DNA of 64,000 nucleotides from JAJDTT01 sp965116695 (GTDB lineage: Bacteria > Acidobacteriota > UBA6911 > RPQK01 > JAJDTT01), in assembly GCA_965116695.1 (NCBI GenBank), contig OZ220706.1, positions 682,001 through 746,000 on the forward strand, read 5' to 3'. The notes under the pieces were generated by a model. It was not told the origin of the DNA, did not search any database, and saw only the letters and a list, made by a program, of their open reading frames with translations. The position numbers were made by a program, and so were the translations under genes. Positions 34,041-43,055 of the stretch are shown in pieces (position 1 is the stretch's first letter; the number at the start of each line of letters is the position of its first letter).

Positions 34041-35096
34041 TCAGATGATGGCGATGGGACGCAGGGCGAACCCCGCCACCGTGCCCCGGATCTTGTTCAC
34101 GGTGCAGACGTAGGTGAACTCGTAGACGCGGTTGCGAGAGAGTTCTTCCAGGGCGTGAAACTCCGCGATGTGGACTCCCTGCTCGATGAGCAGGTAGTTG
34201 TGGACCGGCATGAAGGAGCCGTACTTCTCGCGGTAGGCCTGGTTGTCCGCCGCCGTGGGCTTGTACTCCACGCCGCTGGTGTCTCCGCCGACCATCATGG
34301 CCCCCTTCTGCTCCACCAGCCAGCGGGCCGAGGCCAGGTTGATGCCGGCCGAATCATGCCGGTCGATGGTTTCGTGATCCGATCCGGCGGTCCCCCAGAA
34401 TTGCGTCGTTCCGGTCCGGACCAGAACCACGTCTCCGAACTTCAGCGTGGTGCCCTGCTTCTTGAGAGCCCCCTGAAGGTCGGCTGGAGTGATCTCATAA
34501 TTGGGGGGCAACACGTTCACCCCCTTGTAGGCGGCCACGTCGATCATGACCCCGCGGGCAACGATGGGAGGGATGTTGGTGGCGTCGCACTTGCGAATTC
34601 CCCAGTCGCCCGAGTCCTCCGACTCCTTGAAACCGTTGTACCAGTGGTTGTCCTTCCCCTGGGTGGCGTGGCCCAGCCCGTCGATCTGGGTCGCCACGTT
34701 GTCGTTGATGAAGAGGGCGCAACTGTGCCAGGCGGTCAACGAGGGGTTGTCCTGGATCACCCCGGGGATGTCCTTCTGGCTCTTCACGCCGTCGGGAGAC
34801 CGGAACATGATGATCTCGCCCGGACTGTGCCCGGGCCACTTGTAGGAGGTCCGGTCATAGCTCAGCCCCAGATCGAAGACCCTGCCTTTCCGCACCAGCT
34901 TCAGGGCGGCCAGGCGGGAGGCGTCGGTCATCTCGTTGAGCGCCCCCACCTCGTCATCCTTCCCCCAGACCCAGCCCCAGCCCTTCCCCGCCTGCCACTT
35001 CTTGGCGTGTGACGAGGGCGGCACAACGGCCGCGACCATGACGGCCGCCGCTACAAGCCCGATCAGAACGGTGAGGACGAATGGCTTCTTCTTCAT
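34041..35096 (-). CDS. Exported cyclase-family protein (kynurenine formamidase fold)
   Basis: 351 residues with an N-terminal hydrophobic helix (7-28) that looks like a signal or anchor. The core has ATQIDGLGH, the equivalent of the metal-binding HxGTHxDxxxH block, but the first His position reads Asn (NVATQ). GDVVLVRTGTTQFWG and VHNYLLIEQGVHIAEF follow the family pattern. Members hydrolyse formamides, isatin or similar rings; the role here is unknown. It precedes the propeller gene by 25 bases on the same strand, so they may be co-transcribed. Confidence 0.75.
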   Translation of the reverse strand: MKKKPFVLTVLIGLVAAAVMVAAVVPPSSHAKKWQAGKGWGWVWGKDDEVGALNEMTDASRLAALKLVRKGRVFDLGLSYDRTSYKWPGHSPGEIIMFRSPDGVKSQKDIPGVIQDNPSLTAWHSCALFINDNVATQIDGLGHATQGKDNHWYNGFKESEDSGDWGIRKCDATNIPPIVARGVMIDVAAYKGVNVLPPNYEITPADLQGALKKQGTTLKFGDVVLVRTGTTQFWGTAGSDHETIDRHDSAGINLASARWLVEQKGAMMVGGDTSGVEYKPTAADNQAYREKYGSFMPVHNYLLIEQGVHIAEFHALEELSRNRVYEFTYVCTVNKIRGTVAGFALRPIAII

Positions 35097-35151
35097 GTTG
35101 GATCTCCCTTACCTCGAATCAGCCGCTATCGGCGCCACCCAGTCTACTATT

Positions 35152-35178
35152 GGGAGGGGGGACTTTCCTGTCCCCCCT
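35152..35178 (+). repeat. Dispersed hairpin element, hexaloop type
   Basis: GGGAG, stem GGGGGGAC (35156-35163), loop TTTCCT, stem GTCCCCCC (35170-35177). Its stem and loop are identical to those at 32110. It lies about 55 bases upstream of the cyclase gene start. Confidence 0.75.
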
Positions 35179-35206
35179 CTTGCTCGGCGCACCTTAGCGT
35201 CAATTA

Positions 35207-35311
35207 AGCTTGACCCCCGCCCCGCGTCTCCCGGATCCGGTTGAGAGCCCGCTTCTGCCTGTCCGGATAGCACCGGTTCAACCAGGACTTGAAGAGCTGC
35301 TTCGCGCCATA
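35207..35311 (-). pseudogene. Relic of a PA0069-type radical SAM gene
   Basis: About 35 codons on the minus strand (CYPDRQKRALNRIRETRGG) match CYPDRKKRVLNRIRETRGG of the intact radical SAM protein encoded at 40895-42007, and the DNA is clearly alignable. Neither the [4Fe-4S] cysteine region nor the C-terminus is present. It is a fragment left by a duplication or transfer; the open frame upstream of it has no recognisable content. Confidence 0.7.
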
Positions 35312-35673
35312 CTGAACATTAGAATCTCTCCCATCGGCCATGGGCTGGCGAGATCCTGAGAGCAACAGGGGTGTTCCAGGAGAGGGTTTTCCTACCCCCG
35401 CTCTCGCAGCCTGCTGTCGATGGCCATGAGAAATGGTTGGTTCGTAAGAGGTCGCCTGAAAGACGCCCTCCAGTTCTCTTTGACCCAATGTCAATTGGAG
35501 TTCGGCGGCAAGTAAACCGCTGTCCCCGGACAACCCCTGTATCTCCCTGGATTGCGCCAGCCGATGGAAGCAACTGCGCATCCCCGTGAGTCAACACCGT
35601 TTCTCCGACGGAGCCGGACACGTCCTTGCCGGGACATCTTGACGAACAGTGCCATATTTCACACCATGATGCC
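35312..35673. other. Intergenic region without gene
   Basis: About 360 bases between the radical SAM relic and the AbrB-type gene. Several overlapping open frames exist on both strands, but none has a ribosome site or recognisable sequence. It is probably decayed DNA. Confidence 0.4.
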
Positions 35674-35946
35674 GTGATCACGACGATTGACCGGGACGGG
35701 AGAGTGGTGGTGCCGAAGCCGCTCCGCGAACGATTCAATCTGGTCGCCGGGGCACAGTTGGAAATCGAAGCCACTGCAGAGGGCCTGACGCTGCGCAAGG
35801 TCGGCGCCGCCCCGTCACTGGTTCGCAAGGAGGGTCTCCTTGTGCATCATGGCGACGCTCAAGCGACCCTGGATACCGCAGAGTTTATCCGTGCGGAACG
35901 GGATCGGCGCAGTCTCCGAACCGTAACGGAGGACTCCGATTGTTGA
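35674..35946 (+). CDS. AbrB/MazE-type antitoxin, orphan
   Basis: 90 residues from a GTG. ITTIDRDGRVVVPKPLRERF is the swapped-hairpin AbrB DNA-binding motif, followed by LEIEATAEGLTLRKV, as in VapB/MazE antitoxins that neutralise a toxin and repress their own operon. The C-terminal EFIRAERDRRS would bind the toxin. No VapC or MazF frame follows; the next 250 bases are AT-rich and empty. It is therefore an orphan antitoxin or a remnant whose toxin was lost. Confidence 0.7.
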   Translation: MITTIDRDGRVVVPKPLRERFNLVAGAQLEIEATAEGLTLRKVGAAPSLVRKEGLLVHHGDAQATLDTAEFIRAERDRRSLRTVTEDSDC

Positions 35947-36207
35947 TCTCTCGTTCCGCTCGTGAAACAGATCCGGTATCGATATTCGAACGATCCGAGG
36001 CGTTGTTTCGACTGTAAACGGCTGCGGAAAATCAGATTGCGCAATATTTCACAACCTTTTAACTATATATGCCTTGAAAATCACTGTGAATGCACAGGAT
36101 TAGATTGGTGTAAACTCTTTATGTAATACCCTGTGGCGGTCCAAACCCAGGGAACCGTGGCGCGCCTCGTCAGCCATCGTACGTAGGGGGTGGAAGCATT
36201 GCCTTGC
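35947..36207. promoter_or_regulatory. AT-rich leader upstream of the haem-protein operon
   Basis: 260 bases much richer in A+T than the surroundings, with TATATATG and TTGAAAAT stretches near 36065-36080. It probably holds the promoter for the next two genes, but spacing of possible -35/-10 boxes is poor and I do not assign them. Confidence 0.35.
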
Positions 36208-39200
36208 ATGAGAGCCATCGTTCGTACGTTACTGTCTGCGATGGCCATCGGAATTTTCGCTGGTCTTCAACTTTCCTCGGAGGTCGCCTCGGCCGCTCCT
36301 CGGAGCGACCGCTCTCGATCCCAATGGGTATACGAACTCCAGCGCGCCCGGGCGCACCAACGGATGGAAAACACGATGTACGCTTCCACGCCCTCTCGCG
36401 CGGGCGTGGACGTCATGTGCCCTGCCCTGAGCGACGGCCGGCTCGGGCCGCCGATTGCGCTGGACTCGCGCCGTGCCTTCCTGGAGTCCGACGCCAGGAG
36501 GTATACCGTCAAGGCAGATGAAGCCGATGAAACGGAATCGGAATCGGCGTTGGACTTTTTCCTGAACCACGTTTCCGGCCCGGTTGTGCAGGCGAAGTGT
36601 GTCAACTGCCATGTCGATGGAGGTGTGTCCGGACACACACGTCTGATTCTCCATCCGTCCTCGACCTCCGACCATGCAACCCTCAACTTGGCAGTCTTCG
36701 AGAACTTCCTGGCTGACGTCGAAGACGGCGCCACCCTGATTCTGAACAAGATCCAAGGAGTGGCCCACGGCGGCGGGATTCAGGTGCCGGCCGGCTCGGA
36801 CGCATTCTCCAATATGGAAACCTTTCTCGCCCTGCTGGGATATGGGGAGGATGCCAGTCCCGTCCTGACCCCGGAGACGCTGTTCGACACGGTCACGATG
36901 GCGTCGCCAGGAAAGACGTTGTGGCGGGCCGCAATTATTTTCGGCGGAAGAATTCCTACGCAAGAGGAACGTGAGGCCGTCGACAACGGAACCGAGGAGG
37001 ACCTGCGAAAGGCGATCCGGAATCTGATGACGGGACCGGGCTTCCACGAATTCCTGATCCGGGCGAGTAACGATCAGTTGTTGACGGATCGAAACATCGG
37101 GTGGGCGATTGACCCGTTCGGCTCTCGTTTCACCGACTTAGGCAGTCTTTATTGGGCAAAGGCGGAGGCGGCGCGGGATAGAGGACACAGCGATCCAGGG
37201 CAGGATCCAGAGTTTCAGCGTTGGTCTGAGAATGTGCAGTATGGGTTCAGGCGCGCGCCCCTGGAGCTGATCGCGCACGTTGTGGAGAATGATCTTCCCT
37301 ACACGGAGATTCTGACCGCGAATTACATCATGGCGAATCCGATGGCCTCAGAGGCCTACGGCGCATCGACACAATTCGACGAAAGTGAAGACGGCCTGGA
37401 GTTCAGACCTTCGGAAATCGCCAGCTATTACCGGGACGATGACTCCAAGGTTACAGAGTTCAAGTCAGGAATCGGAACCCTTGTTCTGGATCCCGGCAAC
37501 CTGTGGACAGATTATCCACACGCGGGGATTCTCAACACGACCATGTTTCTGAAGCGGTACCCTACGACCCCCACGAACCGCAACCGTGCCCGGGCGCGTT
37601 GGACCTACTACCACTTCTTGGGACTTGATATCGAGAAGTCCGCGTCCCGGACGACGGACCCGGACGCACTTGCCGATACTGATAACCCCACTTTGAAGAA
37701 TCCAGCCTGCACAGTTTGTCACAGCGTCATGGACCCAGTTGCTGGCACCTTTCAGAACTATGGCGAAGAAGGGGAATACCGAGACGAGTGGAGAGGACTG
37801 GACTCGCTGGATAACCTCTACAAGTTTCCGGAAGATGGTTCAACTACGCCCTATCAACCCGGCGACACCTGGTACCGTGACATGCGCGATCCGGGCTTCG
37901 ATGGCCAGATCGCGCCCAACGCGGACAATAGTTTGCAGTGGTTGGCCGAGCAGATCGTAGCCGACGATCGTTTTGCCGGAGCGGCGGTAAAGTTCTGGTG
38001 GTCAGCCGTCTTGGGTGTGGAGATCGCAACGCCTCCAGAGGACGAGAACGACACCGACTTCGAAGGAATGCTGTTGGCGTCCAATGCCCAGACCGGGTAC
38101 GTGGAGGATCTCGCCGAAGAATTTCGAACGGGGATCGCCGGTGGCGATCCGTACAACCTTAAAGATCTCCTGGTGGAAATCGTGCTTTCTCCCTGGTTTC
38201 GCGCGGAGTCGATCACCGATGATAATCCCGTGCGGGCAACGGCGCTGCGGAATGCCGGCGCCGATCGGCTGCTCACTCCCGAAGAGCTTGCGTGGAAGAC
38301 CGAAGCAATCACCGGGTACCATTGGGGAAGGGAACCTTCCCCCCGGCGTCATTTCACCGACAGCAATCTGACCGACGCTCACCAATATCGTCTGATCTAT
38401 GGCGGAATCGACTCGGACGGCATCACGGACCGTACAGATGACATCACGGCGTTGATGGCGGCCGTCGCCCAAAGCCATGCTATCGAGTCCAGTTGTCCCA
38501 TCGTGCAACGGGAGTTTCTGCTTTTTCCAGATGAGGATCGGCGACTTTTCGACGGCATCGACGGGAATGTGTCACCGATTTCGGAGACCTCCGGCACTGC
38601 GGTGATCGAAGGCGCGTCTTGGGCGGAACGAGAGACGAATTCGTGGACAGTATCCTTGGCCACCGGCCCAAAGACGGTGCGTCTGGGATTTCTGAACGAT
38701 TTCTACGACGACGAGACCCGGGACGATAGAAACTTGATTCTGGACGAGGTGATTGTCCGCGATCTGGCGGGCAGTGTCGTCGAACATTTCCAACTTGAAA
38801 CCCTGGAACCAGCCGATTGCCGAGGGCCCTATTGGGACGAGACGGCGGGAAGGTTGGTGGGGTACGGTCTCTGGTGCAGCTTGTGGCTGGATATTCGTGT
38901 GGCCATTCCTACAGATGGAGAATACCGAATCGAGGTTGTGGCGTTTCAACAGGCGGCAGGTGATGAACCCGCTGAGCTTGGGATCGTGGTCGAATCGGAT
39001 ATCGAGACCTCGCGGGGCGCAAGATTGATTCGTCGAAAGCTGGTCGAACTGCACGAGAAACTCCTTGGGGAAACGGCATCGATCGATTCCCCTGATGTAA
39101 AAGCGGCATTCGAACTCTTTGTAGAAGTCTGGGAACGGAAACGCTTCAGTGACGGTTGGCAGGATCAGCATTTCGCCTGTGATATTAACGATCTTTTCTA

Positions 39201-39405
39201 TTTCGAAGGAATCGCAGAGGATGCCGTGCAAGAATTCACCAATGAAGACGGCTACTCCTACTATGACTTCAATTGGGATCGCGTAAGAGAGCTGCGCAGG
39301 GAAGTCGGGTGGTGGGGAGCAGAAGGCCTCCAGAACCCGGTCATCCGGGCGTGGATCGTGGTGCTCGGTTATTTCATGACCGATCACCGGTATCTGTTTC
39401 TATAA
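36208..39405 (+). CDS. Large exported haem protein, PSD1-like, with carbohydrate-binding-like domain
   Basis: 1065 residues from ATG 36208 (a GTG 18 bases earlier is possible); a signal peptide ends near VASAAP. Two c-type haem sites are visible: CVNCH at about residues 131-135 and CTVCH at about 501-505. The blocks GGRIPTQEER, APLELIAHVVENDLPYTEILTANYIMAN-type strand-helix region, and ARARWTYYHFLG resemble DUF1549/DUF1553-family (PSD1) proteins. A beta-sandwich near 770-900 (WTVSLATGPKTVRLGF) recalls a CBM60-like xylan-binding module. It is followed after 9 bases by a DUF1501-like gene, the usual partner. Lower GC than its neighbours suggests separate origin. Confidence 0.72.
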   Translation: MRAIVRTLLSAMAIGIFAGLQLSSEVASAAPRSDRSRSQWVYELQRARAHQRMENTMYASTPSRAGVDVMCPALSDGRLGPPIALDSRRAFLESDARRYTVKADEADETESESALDFFLNHVSGPVVQAKCVNCHVDGGVSGHTRLILHPSSTSDHATLNLAVFENFLADVEDGATLILNKIQGVAHGGGIQVPAGSDAFSNMETFLALLGYGEDASPVLTPETLFDTVTMASPGKTLWRAAIIFGGRIPTQEEREAVDNGTEEDLRKAIRNLMTGPGFHEFLIRASNDQLLTDRNIGWAIDPFGSRFTDLGSLYWAKAEAARDRGHSDPGQDPEFQRWSENVQYGFRRAPLELIAHVVENDLPYTEILTANYIMANPMASEAYGASTQFDESEDGLEFRPSEIASYYRDDDSKVTEFKSGIGTLVLDPGNLWTDYPHAGILNTTMFLKRYPTTPTNRNRARARWTYYHFLGLDIEKSASRTTDPDALADTDNPTLKNPACTVCHSVMDPVAGTFQNYGEEGEYRDEWRGLDSLDNLYKFPEDGSTTPYQPGDTWYRDMRDPGFDGQIAPNADNSLQWLAEQIVADDRFAGAAVKFWWSAVLGVEIATPPEDENDTDFEGMLLASNAQTGYVEDLAEEFRTGIAGGDPYNLKDLLVEIVLSPWFRAESITDDNPVRATALRNAGADRLLTPEELAWKTEAITGYHWGREPSPRRHFTDSNLTDAHQYRLIYGGIDSDGITDRTDDITALMAAVAQSHAIESSCPIVQREFLLFPDEDRRLFDGIDGNVSPISETSGTAVIEGASWAERETNSWTVSLATGPKTVRLGFLNDFYDDETRDDRNLILDEVIVRDLAGSVVEHFQLETLEPADCRGPYWDETAGRLVGYGLWCSLWLDIRVAIPTDGEYRIEVVAFQQAAGDEPAELGIVVESDIETSRGARLIRRKLVELHEKLLGETASIDSPDVKAAFELFVEVWERKRFSDGWQDQHFACDINDLFYFEGIAEDAVQEFTNEDGYSYYDFNWDRVRELRREVGWWGAEGLQNPVIRAWIVVLGYFMTDHRYLFL

Positions 39406-39414
39406 GAGGACGAA

Positions 39415-40704
39415 ATGAAACGGCGGACATTTTTCAAGAGCCTGTTGGTCCCCGCCTTCAGCGCGGTGCCGGGATTTCAGTTGCCGCTCGCGAACGCCTC
39501 TGACTACGACGGCAAGTTGTTTGTCTTCGTCCAGGCCGATGGCGGCTGGGATCCGACGAGTTTTTGCGATCCGAAAACGAACACGCCTGGCGAAAAGGTC
39601 ATCAACCACTGGGCCGAGGATGGAGAGATACGACAGGCGGGTAATCTCTATTACGCGGATTTCGCGAAAAACGCCGCGTTTTTTGAAAAGTATTTCGACC
39701 GGATGCTGGTCATCAACGGTGTCGACGCACAGACGAATTCCCATTCAGTGGGGATCGTTCATAACTGGAGCGGCCGAGTTTCGGAAGGGTACCCAAGTAT
39801 GACCGCGTTACTTGCGGCGCACCTTGCCCCGGGTCTTTCGCTTTCTTATCTCAATTTCGGAGGTTTTTCCTATACGGCCAGTCTTACCACCTTCACCCGC
39901 ATCAACAAGGCAGGTTTGATACACAATATTGCGACCCCCGATATCGCATTGTGGGACAGTTCCGTCCCCTATTTCGACTCAGCAGACTGGGAAACCTTCA
40001 AAACCTTCCGGGCGGCCAAAATCGAGCGCTTGACAGAAGCGTCAAACCTTCTTCCCAGAACAGCTCGTAACCGCCAGCTATATAGAACGGCACTCTCGCC
40101 CGTAGCGACCGAGGGATTGAAGCACTATGCGGCCCTCATTCCGCCGGAGGACGATCTGCAGCAAACGGAGAAGTTCGGGCAGTTGAAAAGCGAACTCAGG
40201 CGTCAAGCGCAGCTAACGATCCTCGCTTTCCGGGCGAAGATCGCTGTGAGTGCAGATCTTTGGCTTGGAGCGTTCGATACACATGCCAAACACGATTCGC
40301 AGCATAACTGGCTGCTGGGGAAACTGACGGAATCCGTGGACTATCTTTGGGAGCTCGCGGAAACCCATGAGGTGGCCGATCGGCTGGTCGTGGTCATGGG
40401 ATCGGATTTCGGTCGCACCAATCACTACAACGTAGACGAGGGCAAGGACCACTGGCCCATCGGCAGTTTCATCGTGATGGAAAAGAATCAATCCTGGACC
40501 AACCGCATGGCCGGCGAGACCGATGCCCTCCACTTTGCGCACAAGATCCACCCGACGACGCTGCAGCGTGACGACGCTAACGGAACCATCATCCACCCGA
40601 AGCATGTTCACAAGGCGTTGCGGCAGTATTTCGGAGTCGAGAATTCACTAGGAGCCCAGCGGTTCCCCTTCCATAACACCGAGGACTTCGCGTTCTTCGA
40701 ATGA
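39415..40704 (+). CDS. DUF1501-like exported protein
   Basis: 429 residues. The N-terminus MKRRTFFKSLLVPAFSAV is Tat-like (RRTFFK). LFVFVQADGGWDPTSF and SHSVGIVHNWSG resemble the metal-binding blocks of the alkaline-phosphatase-like DUF1501 family, and VVVMGSDFGRTNHYN and GKDHWPIGSF match its C-terminal signature. DUF1501 proteins are periplasmic and nearly always sit beside a PSD1-type haem protein, as here. The pair's substrate is unknown but likely a sulfated or polymeric compound. Ribosome site AGAGGACG. Confidence 0.78.
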   Translation: MKRRTFFKSLLVPAFSAVPGFQLPLANASDYDGKLFVFVQADGGWDPTSFCDPKTNTPGEKVINHWAEDGEIRQAGNLYYADFAKNAAFFEKYFDRMLVINGVDAQTNSHSVGIVHNWSGRVSEGYPSMTALLAAHLAPGLSLSYLNFGGFSYTASLTTFTRINKAGLIHNIATPDIALWDSSVPYFDSADWETFKTFRAAKIERLTEASNLLPRTARNRQLYRTALSPVATEGLKHYAALIPPEDDLQQTEKFGQLKSELRRQAQLTILAFRAKIAVSADLWLGAFDTHAKHDSQHNWLLGKLTESVDYLWELAETHEVADRLVVVMGSDFGRTNHYNVDEGKDHWPIGSFIVMEKNQSWTNRMAGETDALHFAHKIHPTTLQRDDANGTIIHPKHVHKALRQYFGVENSLGAQRFPFHNTEDFAFFE

Positions 40705-40894
40705 GTTCCGGAGGGGACGGTCCTGGTGGGATCGCCGATTCAATGAAAACCAATTTCGATTCGCTTGTCGCACTTTCTCGGACTTCGATCACTTCCGATT
40801 GTCAGTCGCTACTGTGAAGGCTCCGTGAATCGGTGAGGATCGCGCCGCGGTATCGTGCGGGCTTCTCAGGTGCACATCCCGACGTCGACTTGGT

Positions 40895-42007
40895 CTAACC
40901 CGTAAACAGGTCCAACTGCCGCTTCTCTCCAGGGCGGCGAAAGCCAGCTGCCGAAAGAGCCATGGACTTCCGGTTGAGCCCCAGCCGGCGGCAGGTAACC
41001 TGAAAGAGCTCGCCGATCTGGCGGGCGTAGACCCCCGTTCCCTTCATTCGCTCATGGAACTCTGAGGAATAGAGATTTCCGCCCCGCGTTTCCCGGATCC
41101 GGTTCAGAACTCGTTTCTTTCTGTCTGGATAGCAGCGTTCCAGCCAACCCTCGAAGATTTCCTTCACGCCATAGGGAAGCCGCAGCAGGATGTACGAGGC
41201 CGCGACGGCCCCCGCATCGGAGGCGGCCTTCAGAATCGATGGAATCTCATGCTCCGTGAGACCGGGGATTACAGGTCCCACCATCACTCGGACCGGAATT
41301 CCCTGCTCCGACAGTTCACGGACGGCGGCCAGCCGGGCCGTCGGCGTGGAGGCCCGGGGCTCCATCGTCCGCTGAAGCTTGGCATCCAAGGTGGTAATGG
41401 AAAGATTTACGGAAGCCGCGTCCTTCCCCGCCAGCTCCGAAAGCAAATCGGCATCCCGGGTCACCAGGTAGTTCTTGGTGACGACGGCCGCCGGATTGGT
41501 GAACTCCACCAGGACCTCCAAGCAGGCCCGGGTGATCCCCAACCGGCGTTCCGCAGGCTGATACGCGTCCGTGACCCCGCTGATGGCGATGGTCTGCGGT
41601 TCCCACTTGGGGGACAGGAGTTCCTGCCGCAACAACTGGGGAGCGTCCTCCTTGACCAGGATCCGGGTCTCGAAGTCCAGTCCTGCCGAAAGCCCCAGAT
41701 ACTCGTGGTAGGGCCGGGCGTAACAGTAGCTGCAGCCATGCTCGCAGCCCCGGTACGGATTGATGCTGAATTCGAAGCCGACGTCCGGGCTCTGGTTCCG
41801 GGCCAGGATGGTCCGGCTGGTGTCCCGGTAGAGGCGGGTATCCGGGTGGGTCTCCTCGCCTTCCGGATCGGGAACGTAGTGGATCGACTCGAATCGATTT
41901 ACCGGATTCCCGGCGGCGCCGCGGCCTCGGAGGGGTTCGGAAGGCATGGTCTCTTGCTGTCCAATTCGCTGGGGAGCGGGAAACATAATGACAGATTGTT
42001 GTGTCAT
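40895..42007 (-). CDS. PA0069-family radical SAM protein (SPL-like)
   Basis: 370 residues. NPYRGCEHGCSYCYARPYHEYLG carries the Cys-x3-Cys-x2-Cys motif for the [4Fe-4S] cluster and SAM (CEHGCSYC). The GVTDAYQPAE and NYLVTRDADLL strands and the VMVGPVIPGLTEHEI region fit the spore photoproduct lyase-like family. Members split SAM to a 5'-deoxyadenosyl radical; the substrate of this branch is unknown. A fragment of the C-terminal half is duplicated at 35207. It is divergent from the aldolase gene with only 26 bases between start codons, so a later start (Met7 or Met21) is possible. Confidence 0.87.
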   Translation of the reverse strand: MTQQSVIMFPAPQRIGQQETMPSEPLRGRGAAGNPVNRFESIHYVPDPEGEETHPDTRLYRDTSRTILARNQSPDVGFEFSINPYRGCEHGCSYCYARPYHEYLGLSAGLDFETRILVKEDAPQLLRQELLSPKWEPQTIAISGVTDAYQPAERRLGITRACLEVLVEFTNPAAVVTKNYLVTRDADLLSELAGKDAASVNLSITTLDAKLQRTMEPRASTPTARLAAVRELSEQGIPVRVMVGPVIPGLTEHEIPSILKAASDAGAVAASYILLRLPYGVKEIFEGWLERCYPDRKKRVLNRIRETRGGNLYSSEFHERMKGTGVYARQIGELFQVTCRRLGLNRKSMALSAAGFRRPGEKRQLDLFTG

Positions 42008-42033
42008 CCTTGCGCCGCAAAAAAGGAGTCCGA

Positions 42034-42825
42034 ATGAAGCCCAACCGACTGCGCCAGAAGCTCGACGCCGGTGAGACCACGGTGTCCACCAACATCTACA
42101 CCTCTTCCCCCGACGTGGTGGAGATGCTGGGACACGCCGGAACCTACGACTACGTGGAATTCGAGGCCGAATACGTCCCCTACGACCTGCACTGGATGGA
42201 CCACTTCGCCCGCGTCACGGAACTGTTCCCCCGTCTGTCCGCCATGATCAAGATCGACCAGGAGCCCAGGACCTTCATGGCCGCCCGGGCGATCGGAGCC
42301 GGCATCCAGAACGTCCTCTTCGCCGACGTTCGCACTCCCGAGGAAGCCCGGCAATGCGTCGCCGCCATGAAGGCCGAGACTCCGGGATCGGTGGGTCATC
42401 AGGGCTATGGTGACCGGCGCGTGGCCCGCTACTTTCTGGATGGTCCGGCCAACTACGTCAGCATTCTGGAGAACTCGGTCGTGGCCCTCATGATCGAGAA
42501 GAAGTCCGCGGTGGACAACCTGGAGGCGATTCTGGACGTGGAGGGAATCGACATGGTCCAATTCGGCGCTGCCGATTTCTCCCTGAACATCGGCAAGCCG
42601 GGCCAATGGGAGGATCCCGAGGTCACGGCGGCCAAGAACCGGGTGATCCAGACCTCCCTCAAAATGGGTGTCCAGCCCAAGGTCGGAATTTTTTCACCCG
42701 AGGACGCCCGGCAATACCTGGACATGGGCGTGCGCCACTTCATCATGGGCGGCGACCTGGGGATCCTCTACTCGTTCTGGAAAGAAAAGGGCCAGAAGCT
42801 CCAGGACATCATCGCCGGACACTGA
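42034..42825 (+). CDS. HpcH/HpaI aldolase family protein
   Basis: 263 residues from an ATG with AAAAGGAG upstream. The (beta/alpha)8 blocks YDYVEFEAEYVP, KIDQEP, IQNVLFADVRTPEEA and VEGIDMVQFGAADFS correspond to the metal-ligand and substrate strands of class II HpcH/HpaI aldolases and related citrate lyase-like proteins. They cleave 4-hydroxy-2-oxo acids to pyruvate and an aldehyde. An enolase-superfamily gene and its relic nearby could supply a dehydrated 2-oxo acid, so a sugar-acid route is plausible. Confidence 0.85.
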   Translation: MKPNRLRQKLDAGETTVSTNIYTSSPDVVEMLGHAGTYDYVEFEAEYVPYDLHWMDHFARVTELFPRLSAMIKIDQEPRTFMAARAIGAGIQNVLFADVRTPEEARQCVAAMKAETPGSVGHQGYGDRRVARYFLDGPANYVSILENSVVALMIEKKSAVDNLEAILDVEGIDMVQFGAADFSLNIGKPGQWEDPEVTAAKNRVIQTSLKMGVQPKVGIFSPEDARQYLDMGVRHFIMGGDLGILYSFWKEKGQKLQDIIAGH

Positions 42826-42884
42826 TGGGCCAGGGGCCCATTGCTGAAAATCTCGCGTCGTCCGGCAGAGTGACTCGGGCTCTC

Positions 42885-43043
42885 GATCCTCGACCCCTTT
42901 CCCCGGAAACAGGCTGGCAACAACAGGGGCTGTTCGCCTCCAGTGGGACGTTCGTCATGCAAATCGAACGTGTCGAAGGCGTGGTCGCAACGCCGAAGGG
43001 TCAGCTCGCGTGCAGCGTCCCGGTCACAATGACGATCAGGTAG
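42885..43043 (+). pseudogene. Truncated copy of the 5' end of an enolase-superfamily gene
   Basis: From ATG 42957 the frame begins MQIERVEGVVATPKGQ, matching MQIDRVEVMVVAPKVQ of the gene at 45519. The leader before each ATG also aligns (TCGATCCTCGACCCC against GCGATCCTCGAACCC). Similarity ends after about 20 codons and the frame then stops. It is a relic of a duplicated or recombined gene. Confidence 0.65.
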
Positions 43044-43055
43044 ACGCGGCCGGGG

